A stretch of 24,638 nt of DNA from Prevotella sp. GTDB lineage: Bacteria > Bacillota > Clostridia > Oscillospirales > Ruminococcaceae. The notes below the pieces were generated by a model that saw nothing but the letters and a program-made list of their open reading frames with translations, did no database searches and was not told the origin of the DNA. The first letter of the stretch is position 1; every line of letters begins with the position of its first letter. The position numbers and the translations under genes were made by a program. Positions 14,799 through 22,012 of the stretch are shown one piece after another. The stretch spans positions 1 to 24,638 of the forward strand of contig JAMPIC010000002.1 in the NCBI GenBank assembly GCA_023663025.1, in the 5' to 3' direction.

Positions 14799-15922
14799 AA
14801 GTTTTCCTCAATCATTTCCGCGGCATTTGTCAAGCCGAGGGAACGCATTTTGTCCAGAAGATTTTCGGTGGTTTTTACGTCCAAATCGATAAAAAGCCTT
14901 ATTATTTTCTTTACCGTTTCCGCGCCGAAAGCCTTGTACATCTCGTAAAACACAACCGCGCCTTTGGTATGTACGCCCTCGGGGCGGCTGCCGTCCGCCG
15001 TTTTTATGGGCGGCAGTTCGGGGTACTTTTCGGTATGCTCGGCAATCATCGCGTTGAAAATGTCCGTCTTGCCCCTGTCAAGGCAGTACAGCAGCATAGA
15101 CCATTCCGCCGTGGTTTCGTTGAGCCAGTCCTGCCAGCTGCCGACCTCCGCGCCGGTACACCAAGTATGCGCCATTTCGTGAGCGTTTACGGTGATAGCC
15201 TCCTTTTCGTCCGTCCCGGGGGAAATGCAGACGATAAGACCGTTCCGTTTGTACGCGCCGCCGCTTGTCAGGGCGGGGTACAGACAAGCCGTTTCGATAT
15301 GTCCGCCGCTGTATTCTCGGCGGAAAAGCTCTTTTGTGTAGTAGTCAAGAATATCCTCAAAAATATTTTTGGAGAACTCCGCCGCCTCGGCAAGCGACCT
15401 GTCGGCAAAGTAAACGCTGACGTTTTCACCCTCGGCGGTTTGCAGTACGCTTTTTCTGTAAAATATCAAATTGCAGTCCCACTCCCCCGCCGAGTAACGC
15501 CATTCGCCGTCAAATTCGCCTTTCACAAGGAAAAAATCTCCGCAGCCGTTTACCGTTATAAAATTTTCGTCAACGCCGCAGGACGGCTCGCAGGGCAGCC
15601 ATACCCCGTATCGGTTAAGCTCGATAATATTTTCGGTAATGACGTTGTGCCAGCCGCTTATTTCGCCGCCGTAGGAAATTTTCACCGCGCCGAAGTCTCC
15701 GCCGCCTTTTACGGAATATTTTTTCACTTCCGCGCAGAAAAGCGGCTCGTACACCGCCTCGACCTCAAAATCGGCGGACTTTCCGTCACAAGTTAAGCTG
15801 TCTATTTCAAGCCTGCTGTTGAGAATAAACGTCAGCACGTCAATTTTTTTATCGGGGAGAATTTCCGCCTCCGCGAAAAGCCTTTCGCCCTCGAAACGGA
15901 GCGTTATGTTTGCTTTCGACAT
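14795..15922 (-). CDS. Compact M1-like zinc metallopeptidase
   Basis: Protein of 375 residues with a gluzincin site: HEMAH at 248-252 and a likely third zinc ligand E269 in WLNETTAEW. The pattern is that of M1 aminopeptidases, but the gap between second His and Glu is 16 residues where M1 enzymes have 18, and the usual GxMEN substrate motif is not recognisable (SGGAYKRNG is nearest). Residues 1-170 look like the beta-rich M1 N-terminal domain. It is far shorter than classical M1 enzymes. No signal peptide or membrane segment is seen, so it should be cytosolic. GAAAGGG lies 7 nt before the ATG; it starts 27 nt after the PH-like gene. Peptide processing is likely; substrate unknown. Confidence 0.78.
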   Translation of the reverse strand: MSKANITLRFEGERLFAEAEILPDKKIDVLTFILNSRLEIDSLTCDGKSADFEVEAVYEPLFCAEVKKYSVKGGGDFGAVKISYGGEISGWHNVITENIIELNRYGVWLPCEPSCGVDENFITVNGCGDFFLVKGEFDGEWRYSAGEWDCNLIFYRKSVLQTAEGENVSVYFADRSLAEAAEFSKNIFEDILDYYTKELFRREYSGGHIETACLYPALTSGGAYKRNGLIVCISPGTDEKEAITVNAHEMAHTWCTGAEVGSWQDWLNETTAEWSMLLYCLDRGKTDIFNAMIAEHTEKYPELPPIKTADGSRPEGVHTKGAVVFYEMYKAFGAETVKKIIRLFIDLDVKTTENLLDKMRSLGLTNAAEMIEENL

Positions 15923-15949
15923 TTTGAAACCCTTTCACAATCTATAAAA

Positions 15950-16387
15950 TTATTCCTCGGACGACCCGAATTTACCGTTGTAAATCTCCTCCGCCTTTTC
16001 GATAAAGCGGTCTGTGCCGTCGTATTTCAGCGCGATGTAGAGCTTTTTGCCGTCGTCGAACTCAAGCCGCATCTCCTCGCCGCCGCTGTATATTGCCGAC
16101 AAATTTTCCCATATGTACTCTTTGGGCTTTGCGAACGCCTGCAAAAACGCTATTTTCTCATCGTTCCAAACCACCTTGTTTTTGACGTTTGTGTAGTCCA
16201 ACACGAGAATGATCCCCGCGATAACCAAAAGTACGGGTATTGTCAGCGGCTTGAAAGTCCCCCGAACAAGGGTGATAACAAGCACCGCCACGGGAATGAC
16301 TACCGCCCCCGCAAGGTATGCCGTGTGCCAGTATTTTTTCATAGTAAGCTCGTCTGTGGGCGTGAAGCTGATATTGTCGTTTTTCAT
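15950..16387 (-). CDS. Two-TM membrane protein with PH-like C-terminal domain
   Basis: From the ATG at 16385-16387 the protein has 145 residues. The frame continues upstream into repeat sequence, but a strong GGAGG site 7 nt before this ATG fixes the start. Two adjacent membrane segments (about 22-41 and 47-65) are followed by a soluble part with VWNDEKIAFLQAF, YIWENLSAIYSGG and LEFDDGKKLYIAL. This alternation of short strands with a terminal helix resembles bacterial PH-like domains that follow two membrane spans. I do not recognise a specific family and no function can be assigned. It lies between glmU and the metallopeptidase gene, probably cotranscribed with the latter. Confidence 0.75.
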   Translation of the reverse strand: MKNDNISFTPTDELTMKKYWHTAYLAGAVVIPVAVLVITLVRGTFKPLTIPVLLVIAGIILVLDYTNVKNKVVWNDEKIAFLQAFAKPKEYIWENLSAIYSGGEEMRLEFDDGKKLYIALKYDGTDRFIEKAEEIYNGKFGSSEE

Positions 16388-16394
16388 TGGTATT

Positions 16395-16399
16395 CCTCC
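16395..16399 (-). promoter_or_regulatory. Ribosome binding site fixing the start of the PH-like membrane protein
   Basis: GGAGG on the minus strand, 7 nt before the ATG at 16385-16387. It excludes the upstream in-frame ATG at 16435, which lies inside the repeat arm. Confidence 0.8.
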
Positions 16400-16423
16400 G
16401 TTTTTACAGTATCTTTCGCATAC

Positions 16424-16448
16424 AGGCGGGAGCAAGCCCCCGCCCTAC
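16424..16448. repeat. Single family A arm directly after glmU
   Basis: Identical over 25 bp to the arm at 22144-22168. It begins 2 nt after the glmU stop codon (16451-16453) on the minus strand and forms a hairpin (GGCGGG/CCCGCC). There is no nearby partner arm. Confidence 0.85.
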
Positions 16449-16450
16449 AG

Positions 16451-17848
16451 TTACTTTTTGCCGTTCCTGTTTTTCAGCCGCTTGTCGCCGAAGCCTTCCT
16501 TGAAATGCAAAGGTCCTCTTTCAATGGCAAGCGCTCCGTCGGGAACGTCCTCGGTGACGGTAGTTCCCGCAGCCGTATAGGCTCCCTTTCCCACGCGGAC
16601 GGGAGCTATAAGATTGGTATTGCAGCCGATAAAGGCGTTGTCGTCGATGATAGTGCGGTACTTGTTCTCGCCGTCGTAATTGGAAGTCACCGTACCGCAG
16701 CCGAAATTCACGTTTGAGCCCACGTCGCTGTCCCCCACATATGTAAGGTGAGAAACAGACGTCCTTTCGCCGATCGCGGAGTTTTTGACCTCCACAAAAT
16801 CGCCGATCTTGACCTTTGCCATAATATGGCTGTTGGGTCTGATGTGAACGAACGGACCTATCTTCGCTCCGTCGTCAATGCGGGAGCGGTACGCCTGCAC
16901 GCTGTTCAGCGAAACGCCGCTGCCAACCGCGCAGTCCTCGATAAGACAGTTGGGACCTATCACGCAGTTTTCGCCGATAACCGTGTCCCCGCGTATGATC
17001 GTACCCTGCAAAATCTTTGTGCCCGCGCCGATTTTAACGTTCCTGCCGACGGTAACGCCGTCGGTGCAGAGGAACTCCACGCCCCCGTCGAGAAGTTTGC
17101 CGATAACGGCGTTTCTCGCCACGTTGTTTAACATCAGCAGACCGCGGCGGTCGTTAGCTCCGAGAACCACGTCGGGATTGGGGGAAACGTAAGCGTCCGC
17201 GCGGAAGCCGTGATTTATAAGTATATAGACCGAATCGGTCAGGTAATATTCCCCTTGGGAGTTATTGGGCTTGATCTCGTCCAAAGCTTCGAGAAGACGT
17301 TCCGTTTTGAACCAGTACGCGCCGGAATTTATCTCCCGGATAGCTTTCTGCTCGGCGGTGGCGTCCTTGTCCTCTACAATGCCGGTAACGCCGTTCGCCC
17401 CGCGCAGGATACGTCCGTAGCCCTTGGGATCGTCCGTTTCCGACGTGATTATGGTGACCGCGTTGTTCTGTCTGATGTGCTGTTCGAGGGAAGCGGTGAT
17501 GGTATCGCTGTCGATGAAAGGCGCGTCCCCGCAGAGGATAAGCACGTTGCTGCCGGGACGTTCTTTCAGCCAGTCCACAGCCATCATGACCGCGTGACCC
17601 GTACCCATGCGCTGGGGCTGCAAAACGGTGGCGCAGCGGTCGCCGATGTAGTCCTCGATGACCTTGGCGTTGTAGCCTTTTACGATGCACAGGTCGTTTA
17701 CATCCGCATTTTCACAGGCGGCGATGACCCATTCAAGCATAGGCTCGCCCAAAACCTCGAACATAGGCTTGGGCAGCTCGGATTTCATTCTTTTGCCTTG
17801 TCCTCCCGCCAGAATGACGGCGCAGTTAGCGCAGGAATTGCTGTTCAT
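16451..17848 (-). CDS. glmU: Bifunctional UDP-GlcNAc pyrophosphorylase / GlcN-1-P acetyltransferase
   Basis: Enzyme of 465 residues from the ATG at 17848. It makes UDP-GlcNAc for peptidoglycan. The N-terminal uridylyltransferase has LAGGQGKRMKS with the PKPM lysine (Lys replaces the usual Thr of GxGTRM), a QRMGTGHAV uracil-binding stretch and CGDAPF metal loop. From about residue 240 a left-handed beta-helix of hexapeptide repeats carries the acetyltransferase site, including SHLTYVGDSDVG and CGTVTSNYDG. Both activities therefore look intact. The frame is open to an ATG at 17881, but AAGGAGA sits 6 nt before the 17848 ATG and the shorter form matches GlmU length. It belongs to the glmU...prs-pth-mfd group. 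Confidence 0.96.
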   Translation of the reverse strand: MNSNSCANCAVILAGGQGKRMKSELPKPMFEVLGEPMLEWVIAACENADVNDLCIVKGYNAKVIEDYIGDRCATVLQPQRMGTGHAVMMAVDWLKERPGSNVLILCGDAPFIDSDTITASLEQHIRQNNAVTIITSETDDPKGYGRILRGANGVTGIVEDKDATAEQKAIREINSGAYWFKTERLLEALDEIKPNNSQGEYYLTDSVYILINHGFRADAYVSPNPDVVLGANDRRGLLMLNNVARNAVIGKLLDGGVEFLCTDGVTVGRNVKIGAGTKILQGTIIRGDTVIGENCVIGPNCLIEDCAVGSGVSLNSVQAYRSRIDDGAKIGPFVHIRPNSHIMAKVKIGDFVEVKNSAIGERTSVSHLTYVGDSDVGSNVNFGCGTVTSNYDGENKYRTIIDDNAFIGCNTNLIAPVRVGKGAYTAAGTTVTEDVPDGALAIERGPLHFKEGFGDKRLKNRNGKK

Positions 17849-17854
17849 AAAAAA

Positions 17855-17861
17855 TCTCCTT
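17855..17861 (-). promoter_or_regulatory. Ribosome binding site that decides the glmU start
   Basis: AAGGAGA on the minus strand, 6 nt before the ATG at 17846-17848. The ATG at 17881 lies at the edge of the repeat and has no such site. Confidence 0.75.
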
Positions 17862-17885
17862 TGGACTGAATTAGTATGCATTTAT

Positions 17886-17958
17886 GCAGGGGCGGATTCT
17901 ATATCCGCCCGTGTGTTCCGAAATTGTAACGGCGGGCGGATATGGAATCCGCCCCTGC
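17886..17958. repeat. 26-bp inverted repeat (family A-like pair) between two genes
   Basis: Arms 17886-17911 and 17933-17958 are reverse complements with one mismatch, which would be a G-U pair in RNA. Each arm holds its own hairpin (GGCGGAT/ATCCGCC). The ends read GCAGGGGCGG, a sequence variant of the GTAGGG arms. It begins 14 nt after the stop of the DUF3592-like gene and ends 37 nt before the glmU start, so it fills the gap between them. Confidence 0.88.
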
Positions 17959-17972
17959 GGAAAATGTTAAGT

Positions 17973-18446
17973 TCATCTCCGCATTTTGTCCTGCTCTATC
18001 AGAAATTCCACGTCGACATAATATTCCGAGGGGTTGTTGCTGTTTACATATACATTCAGCGGCTTTCCGTGATTAAGCTCGAAGGACGGACCGAAGCACA
18101 GCTTCAGTTCTTCGCTTCTGTAATTGTATACTATCCCCGTGGTGGGTTCGCGGTAGCTGCATTTTATTGTGTAGGTGGCAATGCCGTGTCTGTGGTTGTA
18201 CCGTGAATTGAATACGGATTTTTCCGCGCCGTCGAAATCCGCTTCCACCCGGAAGCCCTCGCTCATAAGCCGCTTTCTGAAATCGCTTCTGTGTTTTGAG
18301 TAACCCAGTCCCGCAGCGATCAAAACCGCGCCCGTCATCAGACAGAATACCCCGCCAATGCTGTTGCCGAGGAAGAAAAATCTTATTCCCACGGCAGCTC
18401 CTGCCGCGCCCCAGCATAGCAATGTATTTCTTAACTTTAAACCCAT
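17973..18446 (-). CDS. Two-TM membrane protein, DUF3592-like
   Basis: Protein of 157 residues. Two hydrophobic segments (about 7-25 and 29-49) are followed by a basic stretch and a soluble, beta-rich domain (about 62-150). The pattern TYTIKCSYREPTTGIVYNYRS followed by GKPLNVYVNSNNPSEYYVD resembles DUF3592 proteins, in which a Y-containing strand pair is followed by a V-x-V-Y-x-x-x-N-P motif. The assignment is by pattern only and no function is known. The ATG lacks a strong ribosome binding site. It is divergent from ppdK and is the first gene of the minus-strand block. An A/T-rich TATATATAGT stretch about 20 nt upstream could hold a -10 box but no good -35 was found. Confidence 0.7.
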   Translation of the reverse strand: MGLKLRNTLLCWGAAGAAVGIRFFFLGNSIGGVFCLMTGAVLIAAGLGYSKHRSDFRKRLMSEGFRVEADFDGAEKSVFNSRYNHRHGIATYTIKCSYREPTTGIVYNYRSEELKLCFGPSFELNHGKPLNVYVNSNNPSEYYVDVEFLIEQDKMRR

Positions 18447-18503
18447 AAAAACCCCGCTTTTACACTATATATACAATGCCTAAAAATAGTCCTTACATTG
18501 GGG

Positions 18504-18534
18504 AAACACCGCAGCCAAACGCAGTGCGGTGTTT
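18504..18534. repeat. 10-bp perfect inverted repeat, 11-nt loop
   Basis: AAACACCGCA (18504-18513) and TGCGGTGTTT (18525-18534) are exact reverse complements. It lies about 60 bp upstream of the DUF3592-like gene on the minus strand. No U tract follows it on the plus strand, so a terminator is unlikely. Confidence 0.6.
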
Positions 18535-18688
18535 GCAGAGGCGTTCCGCCGTGAACCTCGCCGCTTAAGACGCTTTTTGATTTGCCGTAAAATCTATCCT
18601 CTAACCTCTGATTTTCTAACTTCTATTATGCCATAAAAGGAAAGATTTTTCAAGCGAAATCCCGTGTTTTCTCTTTGTTTTGGATTTG

Positions 18689-18705
18689 TTGTGCAAATTG
18701 CACAA
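18689..18705. promoter_or_regulatory. Candidate operator dyad upstream of ppdK (Rex-like)
   Basis: TTGTGCAAATTGCACAA is a perfect 17-bp palindrome with 8-bp arms around a central A. It lies 33 bp upstream of the predicted ppdK -35 box. The outer TTGTG...CACAA halves match Rex-type redox repressor sites, but those are usually 18 bp with a 4-nt centre, so the protein that binds it is uncertain. Confidence 0.5.
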
Positions 18706-18737
18706 AAAAGTACCCTTAAATTTCCTGTCAATCGGTA

Positions 18738-18766
18738 TGGAAAATGGAAGCAATATCTGTTATAAT
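18738..18766 (+). promoter_or_regulatory. Predicted ppdK promoter with extended -10
   Basis: A perfect TATAAT (18761-18766) is preceded by TGT (18758-18760), giving an extended -10. A weak -35, TGGAAA (18738-18743), is at the ideal 17-nt spacing. The start site near 18773 gives a leader of about 110 nt before ppdK. Confidence 0.7.
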
Positions 18767-18882
18767 ATTCTTATGGGCGTGTGTGAAAGTATTTCCTTAT
18801 TTTGGAAACACTAAAGCCGCGCGGCGAAAGCGCCGTGTTCGGCAGCGCATGCGTATAAATTTTATTATCGGAGGTAATACCA

Positions 18883-21522
18883 ATGGCAAAAAAATGGGTC
18901 TATACTTTCAAGGAAGGTAACATGACTATGCGCAACCTGCTTGGCGGCAAGGGCGCGAACCTCGCTGAGATGACCGAGATCGGTCTGCCCGTTCCTCAGG
19001 GCTTCACCATCACAACCGAAGCCTGCACTCAGTATTATGAGGACGGACGGAAAATCAACGACGAGATCATGCAGCAGGCAATGGAAGGCGTAGCCTGGAT
19101 GGAAAAGGAAAACGGCAAGAAGTTCGGCGATCTGAAAAACCCGCTTCTCGTTTCCGTTCGTTCCGGCGCGAGAGCTTCTATGCCCGGTATGATGGATACT
19201 ATCCTCAACCTCGGTCTTAACGACGACGTTGTTGCCGCTATGATCGCGGGAAACCCCGATCCTAAGTTCGAGAGATTTGTTTACGACTCATACAGAAGAT
19301 TTATTCAGATGTTCTCCGACGTTGTTATGGAAGTCGGCAAGAAATACTTCGAGCAGCTCATCGACGAAATGAAGCAGAAGAAAGGCGTTCAGTTCGACGT
19401 TGACCTCACCGCCGCCGACCTTAAGGAGCTTGCTTCCCAGTTCAAAGCCGAGTACAAAAAACAGCTTGGCAAGGACTTCCCCTCAGACCCCGTTGAGCAG
19501 CTGAAGCTTGCTATCGAAGCGGTTTTCCGTTCATGGGACAACCCCCGCGCAAACGTGTACCGCCGCGACAACGACATTCCTTACAGCTGGGGTACTGCCG
19601 TAAACGTTATGCCTATGGTATTCGGCAACCTTAACGACGAGTCCGGCACAGGCGTTGCTTTCACCCGCGACCCCGCTACCGGCGAAAAGAAGCTTATGGG
19701 CGAGTTCCTCTTCAACGCTCAGGGCGAGGACGTTGTTGCGGGCGTTCGTACTCCTATGCCCATCGCGCAGATGGCGGACAAGTTCCCCGAGGCTTACGAG
19801 GAATTTGTTAAGGTTTGCGACATTCTCGAAAACCACTACAAGGATATGCAGGATATGGAGTTCACCGTTGAAAACGGCAAGCTGTATATGCTCCAGTGCC
19901 GCAACGGCAAGAGAACCGCTCAGGCTGCTCTCAAGATCGCTTGCGACCTGGTTGACGAGGGTATGAAGACCGAGCAGGAAGCCGTTGCCATGATCGACCC
20001 CCGTAACCTTGACACACTTCTCCACCCGCAGTTTGACGCTGCCGCTCTTAAGGCTGCAACTCCCGTTGGAAAGGGTCTCGGAGCTTCCCCCGGAGCTGCT
20101 TGCGGTAAAATCGTATTCACAGCCGAGGACGCGGAAAACTGGAAAGCTAAGGGCGAAAAGGTTGTACTGGTTCGTCTCGAAACCTCTCCCGAGGACATCA
20201 CGGGTATGAAAGCATCGCAGGGTATCCTGACGGTTCGCGGAGGTATGACTTCCCACGCCGCAGTTGTTGCGAGAGGTATGGGTACATGCTGCGTATCGGG
20301 CTGCTCCGCCATCAATATGGACGAGGAAAACAAGAAGTTCGAACTTGCGGGCAAGACCTACAAAGAGGGCGACTGGATCTCAATCGACGGCTCTACGGGT
20401 AACATTTACGACGGACAGATCAAAACCGTTGACGCTACAATCGCAGGCGAGTTCGGCAGAATTATGGCTTGGGCTGACAAGTACAGAAAACTTAAAGTAC
20501 GTACAAACGCCGACACACCCAGAGACGCGAAAAAAGCCCGCGAGCTCGGCGCAGAGGGTATCGGTCTTTGCCGTACAGAGCACATGTTCTTCGAGGCTGA
20601 CCGTATCGCCGCTTTCCGTGAGATGATTTGCTCCGACACCGTTGAAGAGAGAGAAGCCGCGCTCGATAAAATCGAACCTATGCAGCAGGGCGACTTCGAG
20701 GCTCTTTACGAAGCTTTGGAGGGTAACCCCGTTACGATACGTTTCCTCGATCCTCCTCTCCACGAATTCGTTCCCACAGAGGAAGCCGACATTGAGGCTC
20801 TTGCAAAGGCGCAGGGCAAGTCTGTTGATACCATTAAGGCTATCATAGCTTCCCTCCACGAGTTCAACCCGATGATGGGTCACCGCGGCTGCCGTCTTGC
20901 GGTAACATACCCCGAAATCGCGAAAATGCAGACAAAGGCTGTTATCAAGGCTGCAATCAACGTTAAGAAAAAGCACCCCGACTGGACTCTCGTTCCCGAG
21001 ATTATGATTCCGCTGGTGGGCGAAATCAAGGAGCTTAAGTACGTTAAGGACATTGTTGTTGCCACCGCCGACGAGGTTATCAAGGCAGCGGGCGCAGACC
21101 TCAAATACGAGGTTGGTACAATGATCGAGATCCCGAGAGCGGCTCTCACCGCCGACGAAATCGCCAAGGAAGCCGAGTTCTTCTGCTTCGGCACGAACGA
21201 CCTTACACAGATGACGTTCGGCTTCTCCCGTGACGATGCGGGCAAATTCCTTGACGCTTACTACGACGCCAAGATTTTCGAGAACGATCCGTTCGCTAAG
21301 CTGGATCAGACAGGCGTTGGCAAGCTCATGGAAATGGCTATCACAATGGGTAAAAAGGTTCGTCCCGAAATGCACATCGGTATCTGCGGCGAGCACGGCG
21401 GCGATCCCACGTCCGTTGAGTTCTGCCACAAGCTGGGTATGACATATGTTTCCTGCTCGCCTTTCCGCGTGCCTATCGCAAGACTGGCTGCTGCGCAGGC
21501 TGCTATTAAGGATAACGCGTAA
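18883..21522 (+). CDS. ppdK: Pyruvate, phosphate dikinase
   Basis: Enzyme of 879 residues that reversibly converts PEP, AMP and PPi to pyruvate, ATP and Pi. In anaerobes it often works in glycolysis or gluconeogenesis. The N-terminal ATP-grasp part starts with NLLGGKGANLAEM. The swivelling phosphohistidine domain has GGMTSHAAVVARGMG with catalytic H458; T456 is the residue that regulatory proteins phosphorylate in homologues. The C-terminal PEP/pyruvate barrel has LCRTEHMFF, EIPRAAL and GICGEHGGDP with the catalytic C835. Full length and intact. GGAGGT lies 7 nt before the ATG. It is monocistronic by appearance, with its own promoter and a strong terminator. No PDRP regulatory kinase is seen in the window. 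Confidence 0.97.
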   Translation: MAKKWVYTFKEGNMTMRNLLGGKGANLAEMTEIGLPVPQGFTITTEACTQYYEDGRKINDEIMQQAMEGVAWMEKENGKKFGDLKNPLLVSVRSGARASMPGMMDTILNLGLNDDVVAAMIAGNPDPKFERFVYDSYRRFIQMFSDVVMEVGKKYFEQLIDEMKQKKGVQFDVDLTAADLKELASQFKAEYKKQLGKDFPSDPVEQLKLAIEAVFRSWDNPRANVYRRDNDIPYSWGTAVNVMPMVFGNLNDESGTGVAFTRDPATGEKKLMGEFLFNAQGEDVVAGVRTPMPIAQMADKFPEAYEEFVKVCDILENHYKDMQDMEFTVENGKLYMLQCRNGKRTAQAALKIACDLVDEGMKTEQEAVAMIDPRNLDTLLHPQFDAAALKAATPVGKGLGASPGAACGKIVFTAEDAENWKAKGEKVVLVRLETSPEDITGMKASQGILTVRGGMTSHAAVVARGMGTCCVSGCSAINMDEENKKFELAGKTYKEGDWISIDGSTGNIYDGQIKTVDATIAGEFGRIMAWADKYRKLKVRTNADTPRDAKKARELGAEGIGLCRTEHMFFEADRIAAFREMICSDTVEEREAALDKIEPMQQGDFEALYEALEGNPVTIRFLDPPLHEFVPTEEADIEALAKAQGKSVDTIKAIIASLHEFNPMMGHRGCRLAVTYPEIAKMQTKAVIKAAINVKKKHPDWTLVPEIMIPLVGEIKELKYVKDIVVATADEVIKAAGADLKYEVGTMIEIPRAALTADEIAKEAEFFCFGTNDLTQMTFGFSRDDAGKFLDAYYDAKIFENDPFAKLDQTGVGKLMEMAITMGKKVRPEMHIGICGEHGGDPTSVEFCHKLGMTYVSCSPFRVPIARLAAAQAAIKDNA

Positions 21523-21579
21523 ACTTTTTTAAAAACATCATAAAAGTTAGTTAATAGTACAACGTACTAATTGGCAAAT

Positions 21580-21631
21580 AACTCACTCTGCCCCTTTTTT
21601 GCCAAATAACGGGCAGAGTGAGTTTGTTTTT
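21580..21631 (+). terminator. Rho-independent terminator of ppdK
   Basis: A 14-bp perfect stem, AACTCACTCTGCCC (21580-21593) with GGGCAGAGTGAGTT (21611-21624), and a 17-nt loop, is followed by a T-rich run (TGTTTTT). It lies 57 nt after the ppdK stop. A smaller inverted repeat, TAGTAC/GTACTA (21555-21569), precedes it. Confidence 0.9.
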
Positions 21632-21664
21632 AAAATTTAATTGTAAAAACAGGAGATATAATTA

Positions 21665-21910
21665 ATGAGTAGATATTTAATGTGTCCTGATTGTGGGCAT
21701 AGACTGAGTAGGGTTAAAGATGCTTTTGGAGATTGGGACGGCGAAACTTACACTTGTGAGTATTGTTCGTCAACAATTGATGAAGATGATGCTGATGATG
21801 GCGAAGATTTAAGTGTGTATGATGCTGCATTAATTTGGGCTTCAAACGGAAAAGACGAAGATTATACATTTGGTTATTCTGAAGAGGAATTAGAGGAAGC
21901 ATTAGGATAA
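21665..21910 (+). CDS. Small acidic zinc-ribbon protein of unknown function
   Basis: Protein of 81 residues. Cysteines C7 and C10 (CPDCG) and C31 and C34 (CEYC) make a classic two-knuckle zinc ribbon. The remainder is very acidic (DEDDADDGED) and ends in EEELEEAL. AGGAG precedes the ATG by 9 nt. It sits between the ppdK terminator and its own terminator, and I see no clear promoter, so expression may come from read-through. Base use differs from the neighbours: Asp is almost always GAT, whereas GAC dominates around it, and the gene is visibly A/T-richer. This suggests separate acquisition or weak codon selection. I do not recognise a named family. Confidence 0.75.
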   Translation: MSRYLMCPDCGHRLSRVKDAFGDWDGETYTCEYCSSTIDEDDADDGEDLSVYDAALIWASNGKDEDYTFGYSEEELEEALG

Positions 21911-21924
21911 TTTACATAATATGC

Positions 21925-21959
21925 AAAAAACGTGTCGAAAAAACTTCGGCGCGTTTTTT
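21925..21959 (+). terminator. Terminator of the zinc-ribbon gene
   Basis: A 15-bp stem, 21925-21939 with 21945-21959, has two G-U pairs, a 5-nt AAAAC loop, and A and T runs at its ends. The A-run on the left and T-run on the right could make it work in both directions. Confidence 0.88.
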
Positions 21960-22012
21960 ATTTGTTCGGGAAGTTAAATTGTTGTTTAGCGGCGAAACGT
22001 TTTGACACCGAC

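Larger units (their letters stand above)
18447..18882. other. 436-bp divergent intergenic region upstream of ppdK
   Basis: No credible gene is present on either strand. It contains a 10-bp inverted repeat (18504-18534), a Rex-like dyad (18689-18705), the ppdK promoter (18738-18766) and a ppdK leader of about 110 nt with small hairpins, for example GCGCCG/CGGC...GCGC at 18830-18848. The first 200 bases include A/T-rich and pyrimidine-rich stretches without recognisable structure. I could not match the leader to a known riboswitch. Confidence 0.7.

Noticed and set aside
17886..17958. Possible rho-independent terminator for the DUF3592-like gene
   Set aside because: The hairpin is strong, but no U tract follows on either strand. 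It is better described as a repeat, although it could still affect RNA ends.
18447..18882. Possible riboswitch or small RNA upstream of ppdK
   Set aside because: I could not match any known aptamer core. The visible stems are short and not diagnostic.
20380..21429. Minus-strand open frame of 349 codons opposite ppdK
   Set aside because: It is a shadow of the strongly biased ppdK coding sequence and has no ribosome site or known motif.
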